Shown here: positions 10,594-19,548 of the stretch, one piece after another
How positions within the stretch are numbered: the stretch's first letter is position 1
How the letters are laid out: the number at the start of each line of letters is the position of its first letter
Translations under genes and position numbers: made by a program
From: Methylobacterium sp. E-066
Lineage (GTDB): Bacteria > Pseudomonadota > Alphaproteobacteria > Rhizobiales > Beijerinckiaceae
Reading direction: 5' to 3'
Length of the DNA: 64,000 bases
Assembly: GCF_022829635.1 (NCBI RefSeq)
Contig: NZ_JAKSYO010000090.1
Coordinates: forward strand, 1-64,000
The notes under the pieces: model-generated
Database searches by the model: none
What the model was told of the DNA's origin: nothing
What the model saw: the letters and a program-made list of their open reading frames with translations, nothing else

Positions 10594-11288
10594 GCGGCTC
10601 GATGCTGTTCAAAGGCTCTCCGGGCAACACCGCGCCCTGGCAGACCACCGACGCCCTGCCCCGCACCGCCGAGGGCAACGGCGCCCGGGTCGACCACATC
10701 GTCGTGCTGGGTCTGGTGCCGCCGAGCGCCCGGGTGCTCGATATCGGCTGCGGCGACGGCTCCCTGCTGGCGCTGCTGCGCGACCGCCGCAGCATCGACG
10801 GGCGCGGGATCGAGCTCTCCCGCGACGGCGTGAATGCCTGCCTCGCCCGCGGCCTGTCGGTGATCCAGGGGGACGCCGACACGGACCTGGAAAATTACCC
10901 CGACGACGCCTTCGACGTGGTCGTGCTGTCCCAGACCATCCAGGCGACCCGCAATCCGCGGATCGTGCTGGAGCACCTGCTGCGCATCGGCCGGCAGGTG
11001 ATCATCTCGTTCCCGAATTTCGGGCATTGGCGGGTCCGGTCGGAACTGGCCTTGCGCGGCCGGATGCCGGTCACCGAGATCATGCCGGACGCCTGGTGGG
11101 AGACGCCCAACATCCACCATTGCACGATCCGCGACTTCGTCGGCCTGTGCCGCCTGATCGGCGCGCAGATCGAGACCGCCACGGCGCTGGACGCCAGCGG
11201 CCGGCCGATGCGGTTCTCCATGCCCTGGTGGGTGTGGAACCTGTTCGGCGCGCAAGGCGTGTTCTTGCTCCGGCGCGGGGCGGATTAG
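10590..11288 (+). CDS. metW: Methionine biosynthesis protein MetW, SAM-dependent methyltransferase fold
   Basis: The 232-residue protein has a class I methyltransferase fold: motif [13 protein letters not shown] and GIELSRDGV for the ribose. It also has the MetW-specific [11 protein letters not shown] and [12 protein letters not shown] segments. MetW accompanies and assists MetX in many proteobacteria; its exact reaction is unsettled. It starts inside the metX stop (ATGA) and its own TAG overlaps the TAA of the convergent histidine kinase gene by four bases. Confidence 0.93.
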   Translation: MSGSMLFKGSPGNTAPWQTTDALPRTAEGNGARVDHIVVLGLVPPSARVLDIGCGDGSLLALLRDRRSIDGRGIELSRDGVNACLARGLSVIQGDADTDLENYPDDAFDVVVLSQTIQATRNPRIVLEHLLRIGRQVIISFPNFGHWRVRSELALRGRMPVTEIMPDAWWETPNIHHCTIRDFVGLCRLIGAQIETATALDASGRPMRFSMPWWVWNLFGAQGVFLLRRGAD

Positions 11289-12649
11289 CGCCCCGGCCTT
11301 CCGCCGTCCGCCGGCTCCGTCCAAGTCAGCGTGGCCCGCAGGCCGCCCATCTCCGAGCGTCCGAAGGCGAGCTGGGCGCCCGCGGCTTCGGCCACGTCCC
11401 GGGCGATGGCGATGCCGAAGCCGGTGCCCGGGCGGCTCTCGTCCCAGCGCTGGCCGCGGCCGATGCCGGCGATCGCGGCCTCGCTCATGCCGGGGCCGTC
11501 ATCCTCGACCGTGAGCCGTGAGCCGCCGCCATCCGCCGCCCCGGCTACCCGGACCCGCCGGTGCGCCCATTTGCGGGCGTTGTCGAGGAGGTTGCCCAGC
11601 ACCTCCATCAGCTCGCCCTCGTCCCCCGGATAGGCGAGCGCGTCCGGCACGGCGATCTCCCAGGCCAGCGAATCGCCCTCCGGCAGCCGGCGCATGGTCG
11701 CGACCAGCCGCTCGGCCACCGGGGCGACCCGGCAGGTCCGCCGCCGCAGGTCGCCGGCCGCCGCGATCCGGGCGCGGGCCAGCGCGCGCTCGACTTGGCC
11801 CCCCATCGCGCGGGCCTGCTCGGCGATCTCCGCCGACAGGCCGGGATCGGCCGGCCCGGTCCGGCGCGCCAGGGCGTCGAGGACGGCGAGCGGCGTCTTG
11901 AGGCCGTGGGCCATGTCGGCCGCCGCGGCGCGCGCCCGGACCAGGGCGCGCTCCTGCGCGTCGAGCAGCCGGTTGAGGTCGGCCACCAGCGGCCGGACCT
12001 CGTCGGGGAACTGCTCGGGCAGCCGGGTCCGCGTCCCGGCATGGACCGCGCCGAGATCCTGCTGCAGCACCCGGAACGGCGCCAGCGCCCGGTGCACGAA
12101 CAGCCACAGGGCCAGGGTCAGCACCACGAACAGGGCCGCGAGCGCCGGGACCAGCAGGCGCAGGAAGGTGGCGCGGCTCGCTGCCAAGTCGCGCCGGTCC
12201 TCGGCCACGATCACCCGCAAGCCGGTCTCGGCACCCCGCGGACCGATCTCCAGGGGGCGGACGATGGCGATCAGCCGGCCGCCATCCGGCCCGGTGGCCT
12301 CGACGGTCGTGGGCGCGTCGCCGGCGGTGGGCCCGAGGTCGAGGCGCTTGTCCCAGAGGGAGCGCGAGCGCAGGATCTGGCTTCCCGCCTCCACCTGCCA
12401 GTACAGGCCGCCATAGGGCGTGGCGAAGCGCGGGTCCGGCGGCTCCCGGGAGACGGTCGGGCTCCCGTCCGGGGCGAGGTTGACCCGGCCGGCGATGAGC
12501 TTGGCGGTCCGGTCGAGCTCGTCGGCGGTGCGGGCGTCGAGCACCTGGTCGAGGATCACGGTGAGGCCGGCGCCGGCGAGCAGCAGGGCGAGCGCGATCA
12601 GGGCCGCCGCCGCGAGCCCCAGCCGCAGCCGCAGGGAGTCGCGCCTCAC
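11285..12649 (-). CDS. Sensor histidine kinase, PhoQ-like
   Basis: The 454-residue kinase starts at a GTG that overlaps the stop of the response regulator. It has a first membrane segment at about residues 10-35, a periplasmic sensor domain of about 130 residues and a second membrane segment (LLVPALAALFVVLTLALWL). HAMP and H-box follow (MAHGLKTPL with the phosphorylated His), then the N box LGNLLDNARKWA and VEDDGPGM. The short loop before the H-box and the H-box itself resemble PhoQ. Its partners upstream are the regulator and a PepSY protein, an arrangement known for Mg2+/envelope-stress PhoPQ-like systems. The signal is inferred, not seen. Confidence 0.9.
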   Translation of the reverse strand: MRRDSLRLRLGLAAAALIALALLLAGAGLTVILDQVLDARTADELDRTAKLIAGRVNLAPDGSPTVSREPPDPRFATPYGGLYWQVEAGSQILRSRSLWDKRLDLGPTAGDAPTTVEATGPDGGRLIAIVRPLEIGPRGAETGLRVIVAEDRRDLAASRATFLRLLVPALAALFVVLTLALWLFVHRALAPFRVLQQDLGAVHAGTRTRLPEQFPDEVRPLVADLNRLLDAQERALVRARAAAADMAHGLKTPLAVLDALARRTGPADPGLSAEIAEQARAMGGQVERALARARIAAAGDLRRRTCRVAPVAERLVATMRRLPEGDSLAWEIAVPDALAYPGDEGELMEVLGNLLDNARKWAHRRVRVAGAADGGGSRLTVEDDGPGMSEAAIAGIGRGQRWDESRPGTGFGIAIARDVAEAAGAQLAFGRSEMGGLRATLTWTEPADGGRPGR

Positions 12650-13308
12650 GGCGCCTCCGGGACACGGTAGCCCTGGCCGCGGCGGGTCTCGATCACCCCC
12701 GGCCCGAGCTTGCGGCGCAGGCGGGTCAGGAGCGCTTCGAGGGCGTTGGCCTCGCGCTCGGTGCCGACCCCGTGGAGATGGTCCAGAACCTCGCCCGCCG
12801 GCACGACCTGGCCCTGCCGGTGCAGCAGGAAGGCCAGGAGCCGGTATTCGAGGGCGGTCAGTTCGGCCGGCCGGCCGGCGACGCTCACCGCCCGGGTGCG
12901 GGTGTCGAGTTCCACGTCCCCGGTCCGGAGCACCGGCGAGGCGTGGCCGGCGGTGCGCCGCAGGATCGCCCGCAGGCGCGCGACCAGCTCCTCCATGCGG
13001 AACGGCTTGACCAGGTAGTCGTCGGCGCCGGCATCGATGCCCTCGACCCGCTCGCGCCAGCCGTCCCGGGCGGTGAGGATCAGCACCGGCAGCGCCACCT
13101 CGGCCGTCCGCAGCCGGCGCAGCACGCCGAGCCCGTCGAGGCGCGGCAGGCCGAGATCGAGCACCATGGCGTCGTAGGGCTCGGTCTCGGCGCGGAACCA
13201 CGCCGCCTCCCCGTCCGCGACCACGTCAGCGACGTAGCCGGCCTGTTCGAGCCCGTGCTTCACGTCCGCGGCGATGCGCGGCTCGTCCTCGACCACTAGG
13301 ACGCGCAC
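12646..13308 (-). CDS. OmpR/PhoP-family response regulator
   Basis: The 220-residue protein has a receiver domain with acidic pocket E7-D8, phosphorylated D51 (VLDLGLP) and the conserved Lys in YLVKPF. A winged-helix DNA-binding domain follows (ELTALEYRLLAFLL ... LTRLRRKLG ... RGQGYRVP). It is the output partner of the kinase just downstream, with the stop and start sharing GTGA. A PepSY gene lies 15 bases upstream in the same direction. The three genes form a compact operon. Confidence 0.93.
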   Translation of the reverse strand: MRVLVVEDEPRIAADVKHGLEQAGYVADVVADGEAAWFRAETEPYDAMVLDLGLPRLDGLGVLRRLRTAEVALPVLILTARDGWRERVEGIDAGADDYLVKPFRMEELVARLRAILRRTAGHASPVLRTGDVELDTRTRAVSVAGRPAELTALEYRLLAFLLHRQGQVVPAGEVLDHLHGVGTEREANALEALLTRLRRKLGPGVIETRRGQGYRVPEAP

Positions 13309-13323
13309 GGCCGGCTCCCGTCC

Positions 13324-13629
13324 TCAATCATCGTCGTCCTCGTCCAGGATCTTGAGCGAGCCGGCATCGACCTTCACGGACCGGCGCTTCCCGTCGGCGC
13401 CGAGGATGCGCAGCTTGTACAGCCACTGCCCATCGTCGCGCTTGAGATCGACCGCCACCACGTCCCCCGGCACGGCCTCGCGGGCGGCGTGCAGGACCTC
13501 GTCGAGGGGGCGGATCTCGCCCTTCTCCAGGGCGCGGCGCGCGCGGTCGGCATCCTCGGAGGCATGGGCGGGCCAGGCCGCGCAGGCGAGCAGCAGGAGC
13601 GCGGCGCGGCGGGATGGGGGCTGGATCAT
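13324..13629 (-). CDS. Periplasmic PepSY-domain protein
   Basis: The 101-residue product has a signal peptide (SRRAALLLLACAAWPAHA) and one PepSY domain: VLHAAREAVPGDVVAVDLKRD followed by WLYKLRILGADGKRRSVKVDA. An Asp-rich tail, DEDDDD, ends it. PepSY proteins of this size commonly precede PhoPQ-like regulators and may modulate the sensor or bind divalent metal; the acidic tail would suit metal binding. It is the first gene of the operon with the regulator and kinase. Confidence 0.85.
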   Translation of the reverse strand: MIQPPSRRAALLLLACAAWPAHASEDADRARRALEKGEIRPLDEVLHAAREAVPGDVVAVDLKRDDGQWLYKLRILGADGKRRSVKVDAGSLKILDEDDDD

Positions 13630-13678
13630 GCGAACTCGGTCATGACGGGGCTCCTGGCATCACACGTTTCCGGACGAG

Positions 13679-13885
13679 GTGCTGGTCCCCTCCCCGCAAG
13701 GGGCTAGCGGATTCACACATCGGGGTCGGCAGGATACGCTAGCGACACCGCGGCTCTCCCTCCCCCGCAGAGGGGGGAGGGAGCGCGCCTCTGCCCTTCC
13801 GGACCAGGATCTGCCGGTACCGGCACGGTATCGAAGTGAGATGTGTGAACGTCGTAGCCCGCACGGGAGAAGGAGCGCGTCGCGG
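13679..13885. repeat. Complex palindromic repeat, family C, copy 1
   Basis: This 200-base stretch upstream of the PepSY gene holds several nested inverted repeats: CCCCTCCCCGCAAGGGG, CTCCCTCCCCC with GGGGGGAGGGAG, and GATTCACACATC facing GAGATGTGTGAAC. Strings such as CGCACGGGAGAAGGAGCGCG and CGTCGCGGCCTGCA recur in the family C copies at 15149 and 30815. The 437 bases between 13630 and 14066 hold this element and no gene. Confidence 0.65.
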
Positions 13886-14066
13886 CCTGCACAAGGCGAA
13901 ATGCGAACCGGGTCAACCATCACGAACAGAGGTGGGGTCCGGCCCTGTAAAGTCATCCCGCATCGCATGGCGCGAACAGCCTGACGGGAGGCTGACAGGC
14001 GCCGTCAGGGTCGCGGGGCGGGGTTCCGGCAGAAGGGGGCCAGACCTCTTCCGGAGACGCGATCCC

Positions 14067-14663
14067 ATGTCCCTGATCCTCGGTGCCCTCCTCGCCTGTG
14101 CCGCCGGCCTCGCCGGCACCCTGCTCTGCCCCGACGAGTCCGCCGCCCGGCGCTCGCGGCTGCCGCTGCTGGCGGCGTTCCTGATCGGCGGCCTCGCCTG
14201 GCACGCCCCGGCCCGGGCCGGCGAAACCCTGTACGGCCCGGCCCGGGTACTCGACGGTGGGACCGTGATGGTCGGCCCGCGCCGCGTCAGCCTCTACGGC
14301 ATCGCGGCGCCCGATGCCGACCAGACCTGCTCGGACGCGCAGGACCGGCCCTATCGCTGCGGCCGGGACGCGGCCCGGGCCCTGGCCGACCATATCGGCA
14401 CCGAAGCCATCACCTGCGAGCCGCGCGGGACGGAATCCGATGGCGCGGTGGCGGCGCTCTGCCGGGTCGGCGACGAGGATCTCGGGGCCTGGATGGTGGC
14501 GCGCGGCCTCGCGGTGCCCGATCGCACGACCGCGCCGACCTACACGGCGGCCGCCGATCGGGCCTGGGGACGGCGGCTCGGCCTGTGGTCCGGGGTGTTC
14601 CAGGACCCGGCCGAGCGCCGCGGCCGGCGCGCCGACGCGGCCGGGCTCCGGAATGCGGGATGA
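14067..14663 (+). CDS. SNase-like (thermonuclease fold) protein, active site degraded
   Basis: The 198-residue protein has two hydrophobic N-terminal segments ending in APARAGE, probably a signal sequence or anchor. A staphylococcal-nuclease-like domain follows (about residues 52-185): VLDGGTVMVGPRRVSLYGI, DQTC, YRCGRDAARAL, AALCRVGDEDLGAWMV, GLWSGVFQDPAE. Against the family pattern the second Asp of DGDT is Gly. The Arg of VRL is Ser, and the Arg of the YGR-x-A-x-C segment is replaced (SDGAVAALC). These losses suggest no nuclease activity; it may bind nucleic acid or protein. It stands alone between two repeat-bearing regions. Confidence 0.7.
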   Translation: MSLILGALLACAAGLAGTLLCPDESAARRSRLPLLAAFLIGGLAWHAPARAGETLYGPARVLDGGTVMVGPRRVSLYGIAAPDADQTCSDAQDRPYRCGRDAARALADHIGTEAITCEPRGTESDGAVAALCRVGDEDLGAWMVARGLAVPDRTTAPTYTAAADRAWGRRLGLWSGVFQDPAERRGRRADAAGLRNAG

Positions 14664-14774
14664 GCCGCGGCGTGAGTGTCGGGCGAGCCGATGGCGTCCG
14701 CCGGGACGCTGGCGGGCTTGGTCTCCCACAGATCGGCGGATGGTATTTCTTAGAAACCTATAAAGATAGCAGGA

Positions 14775-14801
14775 TTGATTTTTTATTCAATTTTATATAA
14801 T
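14775..14801 (+). promoter_or_regulatory. Candidate promoter in AT-rich island
   Basis: TTGATT at 14775-14780 and TATAAT at 14796-14801 are near-consensus -35 and -10 hexamers, although the 15-base spacer is short. They lie in about 90 bases of very AT-rich DNA, sharply different from the surroundings, upstream of the XRE-like gene. Low base composition alone produces such hexamers, so this is tentative. Confidence 0.4.
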
Positions 14802-14817
14802 ATAAAACTGGTTAAAC

Positions 14818-14828
14818 TATACCGTATA
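14818..14828. promoter_or_regulatory. Candidate operator, TATAC-C-GTATA
   Basis: A perfect 11-base palindrome with one central base lies 17 bases after the TATAAT and 21 bases before the XRE-like start codon. Its position suits an autoregulatory operator of an XRE-type repressor. This is inference from position and symmetry only. Confidence 0.35.
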
Positions 14829-14849
14829 CTGGTAAGGGGATTGTCCCTC

Positions 14850-15065
14850 ATGAGCGGTACCGAGAAGCCGGGGACCCAGACCTTGCTGACGCTCGCCGAC
14901 ATTCTCGGCATCCCGGTCGACCGCTTCTTCAACGGCGACAGCGGGTCGCTCGGCACCGCCGACATGCAAGAATGCCTGCGGCTCTGGTCATCTATCAGGA
15001 CCGACGCCGGCCGGGAACGCGCCCTCACCGCCCTGCGCGGCATCATCGAGGACGAGCAGGGCTGA
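14850..15065 (+). CDS. Truncated XRE-family regulator or regulator fragment
   Basis: The 71-residue product starts at an ATG behind AAGGGG. Residues 8-27 (TQTLLTLADILGIPVDRFFN) match the last two helices of an XRE/Cro DNA-binding domain, but the first helices, including the recognition helix, are absent. The rest (MQECLRLWSSIRTDAGRERAL) is a helical tail like that in alphaproteobacterial XRE regulators. An in-frame upstream reading through the AT-rich DNA does not restore the missing helices. It could be a relic of a larger regulator or a dimerisation-only peptide. The abrupt AT-rich leader suggests transfer or a deletion joint. Confidence 0.5.
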   Translation: MSGTEKPGTQTLLTLADILGIPVDRFFNGDSGSLGTADMQECLRLWSSIRTDAGRERALTALRGIIEDEQG

Positions 15066-15148
15066 TTAGTAGGATGGGGTCGGCGGTAAGACCACGCGCT
15101 GGCTCGTTCGGATGATACCAGTCAACTCAGGCGATGCCCGACTGAGGC

Positions 15149-15251
15149 GCGGGTCCCCTCTCCCGTGCGGGAGAGGGGCAGGGTGAGGGGCCAGCTGCCT
15201 CCGGATAAGGCGCATCCCTCACCCCAGCCCTCTCCCGCACGGGAGAGGGGG
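15149..15251. repeat. Palindromic repeat, family C, copy 2
   Basis: CCCCTCTCCCGTGCGGGAGA at the left and TCTCCCGCACGGGAGAGGGG at the right are each a hairpin and together form inverted ends; CAGGGTGAGGGG faces CCCTCACCCCAG inside. It lies 130 bases beyond the lytic transglycosylase stop and downstream of the convergent XRE-like gene. Confidence 0.8.
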
Positions 15252-15383
15252 CACGTCGCGGCCTGCAACAACGCCTGCGCCTCAAACTTGTGTAAGCCCG
15301 TAGCCACAAGGGGAAGGAGAGAGCGCCGCGCCTACCACAAGCCGATGCGTGACCATCGCACCCCGCGCGGAACGCCCGATCCC

Positions 15384-17729
15384 CTACCGCGCCCCGCGGT
15401 GCAGATCCCCGTCGATCAGCAAGGCGCTGCGGCCGTCGAGGCGGGAGCGGTAGACCTGCAGGTTCTCCATCACCCGCTGCACGTAGTTGCGGGTCTCGGT
15501 GAACGGGATGCGCTCGACCCAGTCGATCACGTCGACCTCGCCCTTGCGCGGGTCGCCGTAGGCGTCGATCCACTTCTTCACGTTGCCGCCGCCGGCATTG
15601 TAGGAGGCGAAGGCGAGCACGTAGGAGCCGCGCCAATCCTCCATCAACTCGCCGAGATGGGCCTGGCCGAGCTTGGCGCAGTAGGCCGGGTCGCTGGTCA
15701 GGCGGTCGACGTCGAAGGACGTGGCGACCCGACGGGCGGTGCGCTGGGCGGTGGCCGGCATCATCTGCATCAGGCCGCGGGCGCCGACGCCTGACTGGGC
15801 CCGGGGGTCGAACTGGCTCTCCTGCCGGGCGATGGCGTAGACCATGGCCCGCTCCACCTGCGGCACCGCCGAAAACGTCTCGTAGGTCGGGATGCCGATG
15901 GTCGGATAGGCGTGGGCGTCCAGCGGCAGGCCGCGCTGCACCGCGAGCTTGCCGATCGCCACCAGGGCGCGGGCATCCTTCATCTCGGTGGCGAGGTCGC
16001 CGAGCGCCTGGATCTCGCGCGGGTCGCCGAGGTCCCGGGCGGCGTCGATGTAGAGCGGCAGCGCCAGGTCCTTGAGCCCGGCCTCGCCGAGCATGCGCAG
16101 GGCCCGGATGTAGAGCCGGTCCTCGAAGGCCTGGCGCTCGACGCCCTCGAGATCGGCCGGCGCGCGCAGGGGCAGGCTGGTCTGGCCGAGCTTGGCCCGG
16201 GCGACCTGGCCGTAATAAGCGATCGGCTGCAGGGCGGCCCGCTCGTAGAATGTTTTTGCCACGTCGTGCTGGCCGAGGGACTCGGCCGCCCGGCCCTGCC
16301 AATAGGCGGCGCGGGCGAGCGAGACCGGGCTCTCGGCGATGGTCGCCATCCGGGCGAAGTGCTGGGCGGCGCTGGCCGGGTCGCCGGCGAAGCGCAGGGC
16401 GATCCAGCCGGCGTGGAACTCGGCCTCCAGCCGCTTCTCGGGGGTGCGGGCCGCATGGCCGCTCGCCACCGTGAAGGCGGTCTTGGCATCGCCGAGGTCG
16501 AGGAGCTTGCGCGCCACGATCCGGCGCTCGACCCACCACTCGTCGCCGTCGACCAGCACGTCCGGGTTGACCGGCGCGGTGGCGAGCACCGCGGCGGCCT
16601 CCTCGGGCTTGTCGGCCCGGCGGAAATACTGCGCCCGGGAGAAGATGTAGGAGGCGTCGCCCCGGAGCGACGGCGGTACCGCCGCGAGGGCGGCCGGACC
16701 GCCGGCCTTGTCCTCCACGGCCCGGCGGGCGCGCACGAGGCTGGCATAGCCGCCGCCCGCGTAGCCCGCCGCCCGGCCGGCGCTCTCCCAATCGTCCTTC
16801 AGGAGCGCCCGCTCCATCCGGTAGCGGTGGTCGATCCGGGTGAGCACCCCCGGGAACGCGTCCTGGACCTTGGCCTCCAGGCTCTTCCCAAAACTCTCGG
16901 TGCGCCACAGGTCGTGGACGATCTCGGCGGCGTCGCCGTCATAGCCGTCGGCCCGGAGCGCCAGCGCCAGGGCGAACTTGCCCGGCGCGCTCACCGGCTT
17001 GGCCGTGGCGAAGAAGGCGCGGACCAGGGCCGGGGGCTTGCGCTCGGAGAGCAGCGCCTCCTCGGCCCGGCGGCGCAGCAGCGGGCCGGCCGGCCAGGTC
17101 GGGTTGGCCCGGGTGAAGGCCACCGTGCGGGCGAAGCCGATGCCGGCGCCGGCGCGGATCGCCACCCATTCGAGCAGCGCCTTCGCCGCGGGATCGGTGA
17201 AGCCGTCGCGCATCCGGTCGCCGTCAGCGACCCGGCCCTTGCGGTAGAGGTCGATGGCGCCGCGCAGCAGCGTCGGGTCGGTGTCGCCCGAGATTTTTGG
17301 CTTGCCCGGGTCCGGGACCTCGGGCACCGGCGCCGCCGGGGTCACCGCCGCGTCGGGCAGCGGGAAGGCCACGGGGGCGTCGGGATCGGCCGAGGCATAG
17401 GCGGTAGCGGCGGCCGGGATCTTGCCGGCGGCTTCCTCGCCCCGGTCGGAGCCCTTGGCGGTCTGGGCCGGATCGAGCTTGAGCGCGTCGGCGGTGACCG
17501 GATCGGCGACCGCCTCGGCCTCCGTGCTCCGGGTCTGGGCCGGCGACAGGGCGGCGTCGGTCGAGGGCGGCGTCGGCTGCGAGGCGGGCGCGTCGGTGCC
17601 GGCTTGGCCGGCGAGCGCGACCCCAAGGGTCGTGACAAGCGTCGTGACCAGGGCCGCCGCCGCCAGGGGCGTGCGCGTCGAGGCCAGCGCTCGGATCAGG
17701 GGACCTCGGATCGACTGGGCTCGGATCAC
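15384..17729 (-). CDS. slt: Soluble lytic murein transglycosylase
   Basis: The 781-residue exported protein cleaves the peptidoglycan glycan strand with 1,6-anhydro product formation. A signal peptide (residues 1-42) precedes an Ala/Pro/Asp-rich linker to about residue 150. A long alpha-helical superhelix with many tetratricopeptide-like helices follows, as in Slt70. The C-terminal SLT domain has catalytic Glu in ARQESQFDP, then GARGLMQMMPATA and SYNAGGGNVKKWI. The linker is longer than in Slt70. It is divergent from dapA with about 220 bases between starts. Identification of the family is secure; which paralogue it is cannot be told. Confidence 0.93.
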   Translation of the reverse strand: MIRAQSIRGPLIRALASTRTPLAAAALVTTLVTTLGVALAGQAGTDAPASQPTPPSTDAALSPAQTRSTEAEAVADPVTADALKLDPAQTAKGSDRGEEAAGKIPAAATAYASADPDAPVAFPLPDAAVTPAAPVPEVPDPGKPKISGDTDPTLLRGAIDLYRKGRVADGDRMRDGFTDPAAKALLEWVAIRAGAGIGFARTVAFTRANPTWPAGPLLRRRAEEALLSERKPPALVRAFFATAKPVSAPGKFALALALRADGYDGDAAEIVHDLWRTESFGKSLEAKVQDAFPGVLTRIDHRYRMERALLKDDWESAGRAAGYAGGGYASLVRARRAVEDKAGGPAALAAVPPSLRGDASYIFSRAQYFRRADKPEEAAAVLATAPVNPDVLVDGDEWWVERRIVARKLLDLGDAKTAFTVASGHAARTPEKRLEAEFHAGWIALRFAGDPASAAQHFARMATIAESPVSLARAAYWQGRAAESLGQHDVAKTFYERAALQPIAYYGQVARAKLGQTSLPLRAPADLEGVERQAFEDRLYIRALRMLGEAGLKDLALPLYIDAARDLGDPREIQALGDLATEMKDARALVAIGKLAVQRGLPLDAHAYPTIGIPTYETFSAVPQVERAMVYAIARQESQFDPRAQSGVGARGLMQMMPATAQRTARRVATSFDVDRLTSDPAYCAKLGQAHLGELMEDWRGSYVLAFASYNAGGGNVKKWIDAYGDPRKGEVDVIDWVERIPFTETRNYVQRVMENLQVYRSRLDGRSALLIDGDLHRGAR

Positions 17730-17947
17730 GTTTCCCCCCTTCTCACGACCGGAGTGGAAAGAAATGAAGATCGGCGCGGGGGCATTAAGAACCCGTAAAC
17801 CGTGACCACGATCTGTTTGCGCACCGTGGCGCGACCTTCTATGTCTGCCCGTCCGCGGCCGAAGGGCGCGCGGGACGCACGGCGCCGCGAACGCCGGGAC
17901 CAGCCCATCCGCCGAGACCCCAGCTGATACTTTTCGGGACGCCTGAG

Positions 17948-18847
17948 ATGACCGAGATGACCGGGAGCCGCCTGCGGGGCTCGCTCACCGCGCTTGTGAC
18001 GCCGTTCCGCGACGGCGCCTTTGACGAGGCCGCGTTCCGGACATTCGTGCGCTGGCAGATCGAGCAGGGCAGCCACGGCCTGGTGCCGACCGGCACCACC
18101 GGCGAGAGCCCGACCCTGACCCATGCCGAGCACGACCGGGTGGTCGAGGCCTGCATCGACGAGGCCGGCGGCCGCGTGCCCGTGGTGGCGGGTGCCGGCT
18201 CCAACTCCACCGCCGAGGCGGTGGAGCGGGCACGTCACGCCGAGCGCGCCGGCGCCGACGCCGTGCTCGTGGTCACGCCCTACTACAACAAGCCGACGCA
18301 AGAGGGCCTCTACGCCCACTTCAAGGCCGTCAACGACGCGGTCGGTATCCCGATCATCATCTACAACATCCCGCCCCGCTCCGTCGTCGACATGAGCGTC
18401 GAGACGATGGCCCGTCTGTACGAATTGAAGAACATCGCCGGCGTGAAGGACGCGACCGCCAAGATCGACCGCGTCAGCCAGCAGCGTCAGGCCATGGGGG
18501 CGAACTTCCTCCAGCTTTCAGGCGAAGATGCGACGGCGTTGGGCTACAACGCCCAGGGCGGCCACGGCTGCATCTCGGTGGTGGCCAACGTGGCGCCGCG
18601 CCTCTGCGCCGATTTGCAGGAGGCCTCGCTCGCGGGCGATTACGCCAAGGCGCTCACCATCCAGGACCGGCTGTTCCCGCTCCAGAGCGGCCTGTTCGCC
18701 GAGGCCAATCCGTCGCCGGCGAAGTATGCGCTCGCCAAGCTCGGCCACATGACGGAAGAGCTGCGCCTGCCGCTGGTGCCGGTCTCGAACGCGACCCGGG
18801 CGATCGTCGACGCGGCCCTGCGCCACGCCGGTCTGCTCGAAGGCTAA
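17948..18847 (+). CDS. dapA: 4-hydroxy-tetrahydrodipicolinate synthase
   Basis: The 299-residue TIM-barrel enzyme condenses pyruvate and aspartate semialdehyde for lysine and diaminopimelate synthesis. The Schiff-base lysine is K167 (IAGVKDAT), the catalytic Tyr is Y139 in IIIYNIPPR, and GTTGESPTL holds the conserved Thr pair. Start choice: ATG at 17948 is followed closely by a second ATG (MTEMTGS); either is possible. Sixteen bases separate it from smpB, so they are probably cotranscribed. Confidence 0.96.
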   Translation: MTEMTGSRLRGSLTALVTPFRDGAFDEAAFRTFVRWQIEQGSHGLVPTGTTGESPTLTHAEHDRVVEACIDEAGGRVPVVAGAGSNSTAEAVERARHAERAGADAVLVVTPYYNKPTQEGLYAHFKAVNDAVGIPIIIYNIPPRSVVDMSVETMARLYELKNIAGVKDATAKIDRVSQQRQAMGANFLQLSGEDATALGYNAQGGHGCISVVANVAPRLCADLQEASLAGDYAKALTIQDRLFPLQSGLFAEANPSPAKYALAKLGHMTEELRLPLVPVSNATRAIVDAALRHAGLLEG

Positions 18848-18863
18848 GGAGAATCCCAAAACC

Positions 18864-19337
18864 ATGGCCCCGAAACCGGAGCCCAGTCGGCGCGTCGTCG
18901 CCGACAACCGTGCCGCGCGCTTCCACTACACGATCGAGGACACGCTGGAGGCCGGCATTGCCCTGACCGGCACCGAGGTGAAGTCCCTGCGCGGCGGCAA
19001 GGCGACGATCGGCGAGGCCTATGCCGGCCCCTCCGGCGGCGATTTGATGCTGTTCAACTGCTACATCCCGGAATACCTGGAGGCGAACCGCTTCAACCAC
19101 GAGCCCAAGCGCCCGCGCCGCCTGCTGCTGCACCGCCGCCAGATCAACAAGCTGATCGGCGCGACCCAGCGCCAGGGCTACACGGTGGTGCCGCTGAAGA
19201 TCTACTTCAACGACAAGGGCCGGGCGAAGATCGAGCTCGGGTTGGGCAAGGGCAAGCAGGCCCACGACAAGCGCGAAGCCGCCAAGGAGCGCGACTGGCA
19301 GCGCGACCGCGCGCGGCTGCTGCGGGACCGGGGGTAG
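18864..19337 (+). CDS. smpB: tmRNA-binding protein SmpB
   Basis: The 157-residue protein has the whole SmpB pattern: [70 protein letters not shown], and a basic C-terminal tail that inserts into the ribosome. It works with ssrA RNA in rescue of stalled ribosomes; no ssrA gene was seen here. A ribosome site (AAGGAGAA) precedes the ATG just after the dapA stop. The dapA-smpB order is common in alphaproteobacteria. Confidence 0.96.
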   Translation: MAPKPEPSRRVVADNRAARFHYTIEDTLEAGIALTGTEVKSLRGGKATIGEAYAGPSGGDLMLFNCYIPEYLEANRFNHEPKRPRRLLLHRRQINKLIGATQRQGYTVVPLKIYFNDKGRAKIELGLGKGKQAHDKREAAKERDWQRDRARLLRDRG

Positions 19338-19380
19338 ACCGGATCATCCGGCTTCCGGGGGGAATCGCTTCGGAGCCATT

Positions 19381-19473
19381 CCGTCCTTGCGAGCGCAGCG
19401 AAGCAACTCAGTGCGGCGCGCGATCTCCGACCCTCGCGCTGCCCTGGGTCACGTCGCTCCGCTCGTGATGACG
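19381..19473. repeat. Palindromic repeat, family B, copy 2
   Basis: CGTCCTTGCGAGCGCAGCGA at the left faces GTCGCTCCGCTCGTGATGACG at the right, a slightly degenerate version of the unit at 3519-3610, and it carries the internal CCCTGGG. It fills most of the 211-base gap between smpB and the peroxiredoxin gene. Confidence 0.75.
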
Positions 19474-19548
19474 GCGAGGGCGAAGCCAAAAACTGGCGAT
19501 TCACCTTCGGCGCGCGGCGATCTAGGCTCGCGATCCGAGGAGACGCCC

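Noticed and set aside
14740-15065. A prophage remnant around the XRE-like gene
   Set aside because: No integrase, att site, structural or lysis gene is nearby; a single truncated regulator is not enough.
15149-15251. A CRISPR repeat or array
   Set aside because: The repeated strings are inverted halves of one palindrome, not direct repeats with unique spacers.
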